From NCBI RefSeq assembly GCF_000412185.1, contig NZ_ASJA01000008.1, positions 1-64,000 on the forward strand: a stretch of DNA of 64,000 nt, read 5' to 3'. Position 1 is the first letter of the stretch. Every line of letters begins with the position of its first letter. The notes under the pieces were generated by a model that saw nothing but the letters and a program-made list of their open reading frames with translations, was not told the origin of the DNA and did not search any database. This document shows, in pieces, positions 45,667 to 53,164 of this stretch. The position numbers were made by a program, and so were the translations under genes. The stretch comes from Euryhalocaulis caribicus (lineage in GTDB: Bacteria > Pseudomonadota > Alphaproteobacteria > Caulobacterales > Maricaulaceae).

Positions 45667-46332
45667 TCAGGCTGCGTCTTGTTCGCGCTCTCGCAGCTCA
45701 TTGCGCCGCTTCGAGAGGGCCATGCGCAGGGCCTCCTTCCCGTCATCGCTGACAGGCTGGCTAAAGCCGTGTTTCTGGATCCGGCGCGTGATGGCTTCTA
45801 TGAGGTCGATGCTCTGGGCCGTGCGGCCGCGCTCCATGGCGTCCCGGTAGTCGACTGGGCCGTCAGGTTCGGGGGAGTCGTTGGCGGGGCGAGCGTCGGC
45901 TTCATCAGCCCGGTCCGGCGCGCTTTCCGGGCCGGCAAATTGCCTGACCGGTTCCGACCACTCGACGCCCTGTTCGGCCCCGAACTTGAACATGATCTCG
46001 ATCACACCGCTCATCTCGCCAACGGAGAGGTCGCTTGAGCGGTGACCTAGCGGGAACGGCGCGCCGTCCATGCCGGGCATGAACCGGGTTTCGCGCTGCA
46101 GCTCGCGGACGAACAGCTCTTTCCAGTCTTCCTTGGTCCACTGGCAGCCGAACCATTCGACTTGCTTGGATATGTCCCCGAGCATCGCCCACATGCGGGC
46201 GTTCTGTTCGTCGGAGCGCTTTGCGTCCTTCATCTCCACGCGCGTCTTGTCGGGGGCTTCCTGCACCAGGCGGAGCACCTTCTGGCGGATTGGACCGCCG
46301 GGCATGTCGAGGATGAAGAGTTCGCGGCTCAT
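45667..46332 (-). CDS. ninB: NinB-like recombination protein
   Basis: A 221-residue protein. The N-terminal two thirds resemble lambda NinB/Orf ([20 protein letters not shown], then [19 protein letters not shown] and the late [20 protein letters not shown]), a single-strand-binding mediator that assists Bet. The C-terminal third ([14 protein letters not shown] region onward) is an extra charged extension. It overlaps bet by one base. Confidence 0.87.
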   Translation of the reverse strand: MSRELFILDMPGGPIRQKVLRLVQEAPDKTRVEMKDAKRSDEQNARMWAMLGDISKQVEWFGCQWTKEDWKELFVRELQRETRFMPGMDGAPFPLGHRSSDLSVGEMSGVIEIMFKFGAEQGVEWSEPVRQFAGPESAPDRADEADARPANDSPEPDGPVDYRDAMERGRTAQSIDLIEAITRRIQKHGFSQPVSDDGKEALRMALSKRRNELREREQDAA

Positions 46333-47276
46333 CAGGCTTCAGCAGCCTCCGGCTCGTCCGCGTCATCATTGACCGGCGCAAGCGATGTCAGCTTGGCGTC
46401 CAGAGCCTTGCGGACCTCCAGCGCATCGCCCTGTGAGTTGGCCCAGAACTCGCGGAGGCTGTGACGATTGCGTTGCTCGAAGAGCTTGAGCTCCGAGAAG
46501 GTGCCGCAGTCTTCGATGTGCGCCATGATCCGGTCAGCGACCTTGCCTACCGGAACGCGCTCGAGGTCGCCGTTCGGGTCGAACTGAAACATGATGGCGT
46601 TGGCGCCGCCCATCGCTTCCAGCCGCTCCTGTTTCTCGAAGTTCTTCACCGCCTCGGCAGCGTTGGGCTCGGTTTCGGAGCGTTCCACCTCTTCCTCGGC
46701 GTAGAGGTCGCCGAAGGCGTCGGGCCAGCCCTTGCGGAGCGCCTGTCGCTCGGCGGCGATAGCGATCATGTGGCGGGGCATGTCGCCCCATTTGCCGCCC
46801 GCCATCTTCTTGCCGGTGGGCTTGCGCTTGCCGGCCTGCTGGTCGTAGGCCCATTCGTCCACGACCGGGCAGAACTCGTCCCAGTAAGCGACGCCCGGCG
46901 TCCGGAACCAGCGCCCCTTACGGAGCTTGTTGACGTAGACCGTGCATTTCACGATCCCAAGCGGATTGGTCGGGCCTTTCAGGCTGTCGTCGTATTCGTA
47001 TTCGGGCGGCTGCTCGTCCGGCGCGTAGGTGTCCTGCCGGTCGGCAATCTTGCGGAGGCCATCGATCCCGACGACGAGCGCAACGCGGCGCTTGTCCTGA
47101 CTCTTGGCGCTGAACACGATGGCCGAGGCCTCGCCTCGGAACGGGTCCAGCCGGTTGCGCCGGCAGAGTTCGATGAAGAGCGAGAATTCATCGTCGGTGA
47201 GCCCGGCCGCCGCGGTGCGCTTGATCAGCGCAAGCTGCGAGCTCGAATATTCGGAGGGTTTGCTGAGAGCGTTCAT
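46332..47276 (-). CDS. bet: Phage recombination protein Bet (RecT/Redbeta family)
   Basis: A 314-residue single-strand annealing protein. The N-terminal GLTDDEFSLFIELCRRNRLD and PFRGEASAIVFSAKSQDKR, then RRVALVVGIDGLRKIADRQ, are the Bet core; KMAGGKWGDMPRHMIAIAAE with RQALRKGWPD is the second conserved block. It pairs with the adjacent NinB and Gp157. No exonuclease gene was found beside it. Confidence 0.92.
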   Translation of the reverse strand: MNALSKPSEYSSSQLALIKRTAAAGLTDDEFSLFIELCRRNRLDPFRGEASAIVFSAKSQDKRRVALVVGIDGLRKIADRQDTYAPDEQPPEYEYDDSLKGPTNPLGIVKCTVYVNKLRKGRWFRTPGVAYWDEFCPVVDEWAYDQQAGKRKPTGKKMAGGKWGDMPRHMIAIAAERQALRKGWPDAFGDLYAEEEVERSETEPNAAEAVKNFEKQERLEAMGGANAIMFQFDPNGDLERVPVGKVADRIMAHIEDCGTFSELKLFEQRNRHSLREFWANSQGDALEVRKALDAKLTSLAPVNDDADEPEAAEA

Positions 47277-47284
47277 CGGGCTTC

Positions 47285-47794
47285 CTATTTCTTGCGGACG
47301 ATGAGCGTGGGGGCGGCGTTGCCAAACGCGGCTCCGGGGATCGTTTCCCCGGCTTCCAGCGCAGCGCGCAGTCCGGCCTTGTCGAGGCGCGGCTTGCCCG
47401 CCTTCCAGAATTGCGTCGGGATATCGGCCTCTTCGGTGACCTTCACGTCCGGCTTGCGGGCGGACAGCGAGAGAGTGGCCAGCGGGCGCTTGAGCGTCTT
47501 GAGGTCAGCCACCGACATAGCCTGTTCGATCAGCGTCCGGATACGCGCCTTGCGGTCCTCTGCGAACTTGCGCCGCGCCTGAAGCTCTTCCTCGCGCTTC
47601 TTGATCCCGTCCACGATGACTTCGGCTTCGTCGCTGGAGACGATCAGCCTGTCGATCATCTCGAATAGGTCCGTCTCGCCCTCCAGCAGGTCGTGGAGCA
47701 TTTCCGGATCGCCTTCGACCACGGCGGCGTAATTCTTCCGGAGCATCTGCGCGGCTTCGATCTGGCGCTGCGCACGGTGTTCGACTTCGGACAT
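47285..47794 (-). CDS. Siphovirus Gp157-like protein
   Basis: A 169-residue protein from ATG 47794 (GGAG upstream). The long helical N-terminal half (LLEGETDLFEMIDRLIVSSD, DGIKKREEELQARRKFAEDR, KARIRTLIEQAMSVADLKTL) and the C-terminal PLATLSLSARKPDVKV and IPTQFWK segments fit the Gp157 family. In other phages it travels with recombination genes. Function uncertain. Confidence 0.85.
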   Translation of the reverse strand: MSEVEHRAQRQIEAAQMLRKNYAAVVEGDPEMLHDLLEGETDLFEMIDRLIVSSDEAEVIVDGIKKREEELQARRKFAEDRKARIRTLIEQAMSVADLKTLKRPLATLSLSARKPDVKVTEEADIPTQFWKAGKPRLDKAGLRAALEAGETIPGAAFGNAAPTLIVRKK

Positions 47795-47810
47795 ATCGGT
47801 CTCCAGTTCG

Positions 47811-47984
47811 TCAGTGCCGGACCACGCGCCCCTCAAGAGCGCGGAGTCCGATCACGGAAAGAGCGGTGAGGGCGGCTGACAGGGCACAGAGCGTCCCGCG
47901 CCAGCCAAAAGCGTCATGGATGGACGCGGCGATGGTCGTGGCCGTGAGAAAAAGGCCGAGGATTACGAGAGAGCGGGCGATCAT
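47811..47984 (-). CDS. Small two-TM prophage protein
   Basis: 57 residues: MIARSLVILGLFLTATTIAA, then GTLCALSAALTALSVIGLRA, two membrane helices. The ATG overlaps the stop of the upstream beta-clamp gene (ATGA), supporting translation. Unknown function. Confidence 0.6.
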   Translation of the reverse strand: MIARSLVILGLFLTATTIAASIHDAFGWRGTLCALSAALTALSVIGLRALEGRVVRH

Positions 47985-49087
47985 ATCCGCACCGGCATCA
48001 GCAGGTAGAAATGATCAGGGGCATCCGGGCAGCACAGCAGCGAACCGCTAGTCGGGCTGGACCATTTGAGGTCCGTGCGCGCGCCGCTGAGCGCAGAGAG
48101 AATTTCGCTGAGATAGCGGCCATTATACCCGACGCTCATCTCACCCGTGCTTTCCACGGCTATCTCGTCGTGGCCGGATGCGCCGAATTCGCCCTGGCCA
48201 ATGATGGTCACGGAATCCTTGCCGACATCCAGTTTCGTCAGATTGCTCTGCTCATCGACCATGATCGCGGCGCGCTGGACGGCGATGCGCAGGCCTTCCC
48301 TGTCAAAGGCGGTCGTTTCTTGGGTCTCGCGGGGGACAATCCGCTCCCAATCGACATAGGGGCCGTCATAGAGCTTCGTTGTCAGGGTCGCGCCCTTGCG
48401 CGTTGCCCGCATGACGCGCCCGTCAGAGGCGAGCGTAACCTCGCCCTCGGCGGACTTGAGAAAGCCCGAGAGAGCGGCCGCATGGTTGGTATGCAGCGAG
48501 AATGATGCGGGCGGCGCGCCCTCGATGGTTAGCGCGACATGGCCAAGGATATGGCGGTTCGTGGCGACCAGACGAAGCAGGCCAGTCTTCTCGAAATCGA
48601 AATAGACGACCGCGAGATTGTCAGAGCCCTTGCCGTGAGGCATGGCGGTAAAGCGCACGCCCTCCAAAGCCGCAGCAAGCGCCTTCGCGTCAATCCGAAG
48701 CGGCTCGGCTTCCTCCGGGCCTTTGAGCAAAGGCCAGTCGCGCGGGTCCAGACTGGGCGACTGGAAGCGCGACCGGCCAGACTTGATGTGAACGGCATTC
48801 CCGTTATCAGCAAGCTCAATCTGGACGTTGGCGCCCGGCGGAAGTGAGCGGGCGATATTGCGCAGGCGGTCAGCTGAAACAGTCGCTTGGCCGGACTGTT
48901 CAACAGCGGCTTGCGCCAGCGCGGAGGCCTCCATGTCCAGGTCCGTCCCGCTCAGCTCCACGCAGTCATTGGTCTCCGCTTTCAGCAGCACGTTCTCCAG
49001 CATCGGGATGGTTGTGCGCTTCTGGACTGCCGTGGCGACATGGTTCATCGCGGCGAGCAGCGCGTCGCGTTCGATCGTGATCTTCAT
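47981..49087 (-). CDS. dnaN: Phage-encoded DNA polymerase III beta subunit (sliding clamp)
   Basis: A 368-residue clamp with three repeats: ALLAAMNHVATAVQKRTTIP and TIPMLENVLLKAETND (domain 1), LDPRDWPLLKGPEEAEP with TAMPHGKGSDNLAVVYFD (domain 2), and SVGYNGRYLSEILSAL with the terminal FYLLMPVRI (domain 3). The MPVRI end matches the MPMRL-type clamp terminus. It lies in a phage early operon and would give the phage its own processivity factor. Confidence 0.93.
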   Translation of the reverse strand: MKITIERDALLAAMNHVATAVQKRTTIPMLENVLLKAETNDCVELSGTDLDMEASALAQAAVEQSGQATVSADRLRNIARSLPPGANVQIELADNGNAVHIKSGRSRFQSPSLDPRDWPLLKGPEEAEPLRIDAKALAAALEGVRFTAMPHGKGSDNLAVVYFDFEKTGLLRLVATNRHILGHVALTIEGAPPASFSLHTNHAAALSGFLKSAEGEVTLASDGRVMRATRKGATLTTKLYDGPYVDWERIVPRETQETTAFDREGLRIAVQRAAIMVDEQSNLTKLDVGKDSVTIIGQGEFGASGHDEIAVESTGEMSVGYNGRYLSEILSALSGARTDLKWSSPTSGSLLCCPDAPDHFYLLMPVRI

Positions 49088-49482
49088 TGATGCGTTCCGT
49101 GGGAAGGGGAGAATTTGGGCGCGGCGTCGTATGCGGCCTGAAGGTCTTCCTCCGGGCGCACGAGCATGGCGCGTTCGACAACGATCAGGGCCTGAGTGCG
49201 GTCGCCGGCGACGACAAGGCGGGTCACTTCGTCCAGCACCGACTCATCCGCGACCGGCTCGTCAGGCCCAATGTCGTCATCGTCTATCGGGGCGTCTTCC
49301 CACCAATCGGCATCGAAGCGCAGGCGCTCGATTTCACCGAAGATGATTTCTTCGCTGTGGTGGGGGATGAACCCGTATAGGTCGCTCAACACCCGGCGCT
49401 GATCGCTCTCAATCAGCGGGATCGAATAGTCGGTTGGGTCTTTCTCCGGGCGCGGCGCGCCGATTTCGTCAGTGCGAGCCAT
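49084..49482 (-). CDS. Hypothetical acidic prophage protein
   Basis: A 132-residue soluble acidic protein (MARTDEIGAPRPEKDPTDYS, DWWEDAPIDDDDIGPDEPVA). It overlaps both neighbours by a few bases (ATGA-type), so it belongs to the leftward operon. No recognised domain. Confidence 0.7.
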   Translation of the reverse strand: MARTDEIGAPRPEKDPTDYSIPLIESDQRRVLSDLYGFIPHHSEEIIFGEIERLRFDADWWEDAPIDDDDIGPDEPVADESVLDEVTRLVVAGDRTQALIVVERAMLVRPEEDLQAAYDAAPKFSPSHGTHQ

Positions 49483-49847
49483 CACGCCGCCTCCGGCCCG
49501 TCTCCGCCAAAGGGGCGGTTTGAGAACACGTCACTCACGGCCCTGTTGAACGGATCGGGTTCGTTGGAGCGGATCACGTCGCCGGTCCCGTGCAGAACGG
49601 TGAAAGGCGCGTGCTCATTGGACGCCACGACTTCCAGCTTGGGCTGGTCCGCCGTCATGCGGTCGATGACCTCGTCCATGGCGGCGAGCTGGGCGGTGAG
49701 CTGGCGCCGGAGCTTGCGCAGGTCGCGCAGCCCCGCGGAACGGCAGTCGCCAGACCACAGGTCGCCAAAGATGTCCTTGATTTCCTCGACCGTGTCGGAC
49801 GTGGCGCCGGACAGCTCCCATTCGGCTCTTGTGATGGGCTGGTTCAT
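49482..49847 (-). CDS. Hypothetical prophage protein
   Basis: 121 residues, largely helical (RDLRKLRRQLTAQLAAMDEV). It overlaps its upstream and downstream neighbours by 1-4 bases. No recognised domain. Confidence 0.68.
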   Translation of the reverse strand: MNQPITRAEWELSGATSDTVEEIKDIFGDLWSGDCRSAGLRDLRKLRRQLTAQLAAMDEVIDRMTADQPKLEVVASNEHAPFTVLHGTGDVIRSNEPDPFNRAVSDVFSNRPFGGDGPEAA

Positions 49848-49978
49848 TGCGGCAGCCCTCCGGTCGCGGCGGCTCCAGCCGTGCAGGCGAGATACAGAGA
49901 CGCCATGATGAAGATGAACAGGGCAGCCGTGGCGATGCGCTCAGCGGCTATGCCGATGGTGGGGCGGAAGCGGGTCAT
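49844..49978 (-). CDS. Small single-TM prophage protein
   Basis: 44 residues: MTRFRPTIGIAAERIATAAL, then FIFIMASLYLACTAGAAATG. The ATG overlaps the TGA of the upstream gene, and its TGA overlaps the ATG of the downstream one, which supports real translation. Confidence 0.55.
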   Translation of the reverse strand: MTRFRPTIGIAAERIATAALFIFIMASLYLACTAGAAATGGLPQ

Positions 49979-50382
49979 GATGCGCCCTCGCTTTGCTCGG
50001 TCCTCACGCCTTTGGCGCTCCGGCTATGCAGCAGCGACGTCAGGCTTTCAGGGAGAGGCTTGCGCGCTGGCTCGGCCGACCAGTCCACTTCGCCGGTAGC
50101 GGCAAGGTGGCGGAGGACGGCGGCTCCAAGGGGGGCTCCCACTTCGCCCAGATCCAGCCCTGTCCTAGACATGAAGAACAGGTGATTCTTTTGGGTGTCC
50201 GAGAGCCCGAGTATCTCTTTAGCGCTATCACCCGAACAGCATTTGCCGCCCCAGAGCGCATTCGCGTGACCAGCAATGCAGCAGGGCGCCCCGCACAAAT
50301 GGTCCAGCTCCCGCATATCGAACTGTTCAGGATGACTTTCGATATAGTCGGCAAGAAAGAGGATGCGTTCGGTGTCCATCAC
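49975..50382 (-). CDS. Hypothetical Cys-containing prophage protein
   Basis: 135 residues with a compact Cys/His cluster (DHLCGAPCCIAGHANALWGG, then KCCSGDSAKEILGLSDTQ), which might bind a metal. It overlaps the upstream gene by ATGA. ATG 50379 is the likelier start. Unknown function. Confidence 0.7.
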   Translation of the reverse strand: MMDTERILFLADYIESHPEQFDMRELDHLCGAPCCIAGHANALWGGKCCSGDSAKEILGLSDTQKNHLFFMSRTGLDLGEVGAPLGAAVLRHLAATGEVDWSAEPARKPLPESLTSLLHSRSAKGVRTEQSEGAS

Positions 50383-50954
50383 GCCGCCTCCATCTGCTTG
50401 GCCGCGACAGGGGCGGGAACGGCGCGAAGGCCGTCATCATCCGGCGCGCGCCAGAAATCGTTCCCGGCGGCATCGTCGGTGTCGTGGTATTCGTTGAGGC
50501 TGCGGACCTGCACGACCGAACCGCGTTCGGACGTGATGCCGTGCGTCGGGCGCCAGTCTTTCGGCGGCGTCTGCGGGTCGCGGTGACGAATCCCGTGGGC
50601 GTTATAGGGGGTGGACGTGCAGACCACGCAGACCTGCCCGGAATGACCCGTCGCCTGAATGAACAGGTCGCCGGGGCGGGCCTCTGACTTAGGAACCTTG
50701 CGGAAACCCTGCGCGGCGAGCGCCTTCTGCAGAGCCAGCCAGTCATGCTCGCGACCCGTTTGCGGGGCGTCGAACCCGGCGTCCTGCAGAACCTCGCGGA
50801 GCCAGTCATAGCCCCGGCGGCGCCCGAACCATTCCTCGCCCACCGTCAGGCGGGCGGCGTTCAGAATGCGGTGGCGGCCGGGCTCAGGCTGAGCTGTGCC
50901 CCGGTGGGCCGCTTCACGCTCTCGCCAGTCGCCATTTGAGCGAGGTCCGTACAT
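50379..50954 (-). CDS. Hypothetical prophage protein, 191 aa
   Basis: The ATG at 50954 follows GGAAAGGAAAA. GYDWLREVLQDAGFDAPQTG and DWLALQKALAAQGFRKVPKS precede EARPGDLFIQATGHSGQVCV, which loosely resembles the NlpC/P60 or CHAP core (GD and GH-S-G). I do not see a convincing catalytic Cys, so the enzyme call is only a suggestion. Confidence 0.65.
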   Translation of the reverse strand: MYGPRSNGDWREREAAHRGTAQPEPGRHRILNAARLTVGEEWFGRRRGYDWLREVLQDAGFDAPQTGREHDWLALQKALAAQGFRKVPKSEARPGDLFIQATGHSGQVCVVCTSTPYNAHGIRHRDPQTPPKDWRPTHGITSERGSVVQVRSLNEYHDTDDAAGNDFWRAPDDDGLRAVPAPVAAKQMEAA

Positions 50955-50993
50955 GGGTTTTCCTTTCCCGCGACTGGTCGTAACGTCGCGCTC

Positions 50994-51299
50994 ATGGGTG
51001 AAGCTGAATCGATTGGATGGACTGGCCGCGTGTGGCGCTGGGTTCAGCGCGCGGCGAAGGTTGGCGAGCTCGCCGTCCGTCTGGACGAACACGAGCGCCG
51101 AATTGCAGAGCTTGAAGCGAAGCTGGTCGAGGAAGTCGCGGATCCGCGGGAGCGGTGCCTCACATGCGGGGAAGGCCGCATGGCGCTGGTCAGCCGCGAA
51201 GGCGCGTTTTACCGCGGCAGATGGACCGCGGTTTACCGGTGCAACAATGAAAACTGCGGCCGGGAATATATTCGGGATGAAACTGACGTGGAGCATTAG
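50994..51299 (+). CDS. Hypothetical protein with coiled coil and Cys4 cluster
   Basis: 101 residues on the strand opposite to the leftward operon. A coiled coil (VRLDEHERRIAELEAKLVEE) leads to a zinc-ribbon-like region (RCLTCGEGRMALVSREGAFY, then RCNNENCGREY). Its stop overlaps the stop of the 59-aa gene on the minus strand. Confidence 0.55.
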   Translation: MGEAESIGWTGRVWRWVQRAAKVGELAVRLDEHERRIAELEAKLVEEVADPRERCLTCGEGRMALVSREGAFYRGRWTAVYRCNNENCGREYIRDETDVEH

Positions 51300-51475
51300 A
51301 GAAGCCCCGCCATCAGCGCCGCGCCGATAAACCCGCCGGCAATCAGCAGTCCGGCGAGAACAACCAGGCCAACAGTGATCGCCAGCCCGAGTTGAACGCC
51401 TTCGATGTCTGAGCGCATTTCGCGCGCTTCAGCCTTGAGGGTGTCGATGTCTTTTTGGAAATCGCCTTGCGGCAT
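51296..51475 (-). CDS. Small coiled-coil/TM prophage protein
   Basis: 59 residues: a helical charged N-terminus (MPQGDFQKDIDTLKAEAREM) and one long membrane helix (LGLAITVGLVVLAGLLIAGG). GGAG precedes the ATG within an inverted repeat. It is the first gene after the leftward promoter PL. Confidence 0.65.
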   Translation of the reverse strand: MPQGDFQKDIDTLKAEAREMRSDIEGVQLGLAITVGLVVLAGLLIAGGFIGAALMAGLL

Positions 51476-51479
51476 GTCG

Positions 51480-51502
51480 TGTCTCCATCAACGTTGGAGA
51501 CA
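51480..51502. repeat. Inverted repeat TGTCTCCA-N7-TGGAGACA over a ribosome site
   Basis: Arms 51480-51487 and 51495-51502. The ribosome binding site of the 59-aa gene is inside the left arm, so the hairpin in the mRNA could hide it. Confidence 0.5.
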
Positions 51503-51531
51503 CATTAACTGAGAGCGTAATTATTCGTCAA
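51503..51531 (-). promoter_or_regulatory. Prophage leftward promoter PL
   Basis: Minus strand TTGACG (51531-51526), a 17-base spacer, TTAATG (51508-51503). A half-operator AGCGTA at 51514-51519 lies between the boxes and a full operator lies just upstream. Confidence 0.65.
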
Positions 51532-51539
51532 GAAAGAAA

Positions 51540-51554
51540 TACGCTTAAAGCGTA
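51540..51554. promoter_or_regulatory. Repressor operator at PL
   Basis: TACGCTTAAAGCGTA is a perfect 15-bp palindrome with a 3-base centre. The same dyad occurs at the rightward promoter, 52394-52408. Confidence 0.75.
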
Positions 51555-51574
51555 ATTAAATTTTCAAGGTAATG

Positions 51575-52024
51575 CTATTCGCTTAATTCCTCTGCGGTGT
51601 GTAGGTCGTCGTAACCCTCTCGCGCGCAAAGGCGAACGGTGTAATCCTGCCGGTCCTGCGAGCCTATCATAATCGCTGCGACTATCTCGCCCTCTCGCGC
51701 AACCGTAGTGATGGAGTGCGCCTCAAAACCGGTGTAGCCGCCAAAGCTGTTTTTGGCATTGGTTAGGAAGCAGTAGGTTCCCAGCCCATCCCGCGGCACG
51801 CGGAGCGAGGTCCATTTGAAGCGGGCCGATTCTGGGTCTTTCAGCCGGTCCTTGATGGCGGAAGATATTTTCTCACGCTCGGTCGGAGATGGCATGCGAT
51901 CCAACGTCTCGCCCTTGTTGAGAACGGGCACACTTTCAAACACTTTCGCCCATTGGGATTCGCTCAAATCCTGTGCGGCTGCGCTGCTTGAGGCGAGCGC
52001 CACCGCTATGCCGAGACGTAGCAT
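51575..52024 (-). CDS. Exported protein in the rex position, 149 aa
   Basis: 149 residues with a signal peptide (MLRLGIAVALASSSAAAQ), then a soluble part with a conserved-looking AIKDRLKDPESARFKWTSLR and TYCFLTNAKNSFGGYTGFEA. It begins directly after the repressor stop (no gap), so it should be expressed together with the repressor in the lysogen, as lambda rex genes are. Likely a lysogenic conversion or superinfection exclusion factor; inference. Confidence 0.72.
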   Translation of the reverse strand: MLRLGIAVALASSSAAAQDLSESQWAKVFESVPVLNKGETLDRMPSPTEREKISSAIKDRLKDPESARFKWTSLRVPRDGLGTYCFLTNAKNSFGGYTGFEAHSITTVAREGEIVAAIMIGSQDRQDYTVRLCAREGYDDLHTAEELSE

Positions 52025-52324
52025 TTAGCCGCTCTTTTTGGTGAAGGTTTCGAGTATGTCGCGAGCCTGGCTGCGGTTGTTTGTCGGAATGCGGTCCCAG
52101 ATAGACACGATGTCTGCGCCCTGATCGGGGAGCCTTGAGATAAGGTCGGCCGGCTGCACGCCCAGCGCGTCGGCAAGCTTGACCAGCATGGGACGGGTAT
52201 AGCTTTTCTTGCCCCGTTCCAGTTCGGATATGTGAACGACCGACACGCCGACCTTTTCTGCGAGCTGACCTTGGGTCAGATCCCGGTGCTTACGCCATTC
52301 CTTCAAATAGAATGTATCCGCCAT
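52025..52324 (-). CDS. CI-like XRE family repressor
   Basis: A 99-residue protein whose N-terminal helix-turn-helix is clear: LKEWRKHRDLTQGQLAEKVG and VSVVHISELERGKKSYTRPM, then LVKLADALGVQPADLIS. No autopeptidase domain is present, so induction must not rely on RecA-stimulated self-cleavage of this protein. The divergent Cro-like gene and two 15-bp operators flank it. The start is ATG 52324 with little leader. Confidence 0.85.
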   Translation of the reverse strand: MADTFYLKEWRKHRDLTQGQLAEKVGVSVVHISELERGKKSYTRPMLVKLADALGVQPADLISRLPDQGADIVSIWDRIPTNNRSQARDILETFTKKSG

Positions 52325-52368
52325 GCGCGTATCATGCCGTGCCTTGTGAAATTCGTCGTCAAGCGGAG

Positions 52369-52412
52369 AGCGTAATTTTGGCTTGACCGCAGATACGCTT
52401 AGAGCGTAGTTA
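52369..52412 (+). promoter_or_regulatory. Rightward promoter PR with operator
   Basis: TTGACC at 52383-52388 and TAGTTA at 52407-52412 (spacer 18). The perfect palindrome TACGCTTAGAGCGTA (52394-52408) fills the spacer, and a half-site AGCGTA lies at 52369-52374. The expected transcript start falls at the Cro ATG. Confidence 0.68.
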
Positions 52413-52418
52413 GGCGTC

Positions 52419-52616
52419 ATGGACAGTTTATCGACATGGCGCAAATCCAAGGGCAATTCCTTCGTCGGCCTCGCCGGCGAGGTGGGTGTGTCGGTCTCAT
52501 ACATAAGCGATATCGCGAACGGGAGGAAAACTCCTGCGCTCCCCATCGCCATGAAGATCACTCAGATCACCGGAGTGCCGCTGGAATCCCTGATTGCGGT
52601 GAAGGACGCGGCCTAA
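52419..52616 (+). CDS. Cro-like HTH protein
   Basis: 65 residues: RKSKGNSFVGLAGEVGVSVS and YISDIANGRKTPALPIAMKI, a compact XRE helix-turn-helix. It is the first rightward gene and diverges from the repressor. The mRNA may be leaderless. Confidence 0.8.
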   Translation: MDSLSTWRKSKGNSFVGLAGEVGVSVSYISDIANGRKTPALPIAMKITQITGVPLESLIAVKDAA

Positions 52617-52618
52617 TG

Positions 52619-52837
52619 TCAGGCGCGTCGCCGCATATCGACTACCTGGTCCTGACGGGAATCGAGTTCCGTGAGGGCCCGGCTCAGCGCCTCGATGGTG
52701 CTGACGAGGGCATGGCGTGTCAGGTCCGCCTCCTCGGCGATGCTTTCGGTCGTTCCGCCAAGGCCGCGCCTGTAGAAAGCGACCTTCACTGTTTGGCCGC
52801 TGACACCCGCACTGGTTTTCCCGTCCGCAAAAAACAT
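52619..52837 (-). CDS. Hypothetical protein, 72 aa
   Basis: ATG 52837 follows AGGA at good spacing. The product (MFFADGKTSAGVSGQTVKVA, then ESIAEEADLTRHALVSTIEA) looks helical. It converges on the Cro-like gene with a 2-base gap. No recognised domain. Confidence 0.45.
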   Translation of the reverse strand: MFFADGKTSAGVSGQTVKVAFYRRGLGGTTESIAEEADLTRHALVSTIEALSRALTELDSRQDQVVDMRRRA

Positions 52838-52975
52838 AACCGTTCCTGTTTTGTTTCGAACGGGCACTATAGGACGAAATTCCTAATTGTCGAGGGCCGA
52901 GTTCTATCCGAGCCCTCTCCATCTTTTCTACGAAGAGCATTTCAAAACTCCACCACCACAGGGGAGGCCGCCTAG

Positions 52976-53164
52976 ATGACCTCTGAGGATATCGATTGGT
53001 TCGACTGTCGCTTCATTGACCTGCTCGCCGAAGGAATTCCGTCGTCGATCTGTTTTGCAGAGCTTTGTGCGCGCCAACGGATCGCAAATTTGTCGCGCGC
53101 GGACGAATTCGAAAAACCCACCATGGAGGAGGCCGATCAAGCCACCACAGGGGAGGCGGCCTGA
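52976..53164 (+). CDS. Hypothetical protein, 62 aa
   Basis: Starts at ATG with GGGGAGG upstream; MTSEDIDWFDCRFIDLLAEG and IPSSICFAELCARQRIANLS. It ends in TTGEAA, encoded by the same GGGGAGG-containing sequence that serves as ribosome site for the next gene; a near-identical stretch precedes this gene. Confidence 0.6.
   Translation: MTSEDIDWFDCRFIDLLAEGIPSSICFAELCARQRIANLSRADEFEKPTMEEADQATTGEAA

Noticed and set aside
50379-50954. Calling the 191-residue prophage protein an endolysin
   Set aside because: The GD and GH-x-G pattern is suggestive, but there is no convincing catalytic Cys and it lies in the early, not the lysis, region.
52436-52975. 179-residue plus-strand ORF after cro
   Set aside because: It starts inside cro in another frame and is Arg/Gly-rich; the minus-strand 72-residue gene has a better start. 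Only its last codons look shared with the duplicated cassette.
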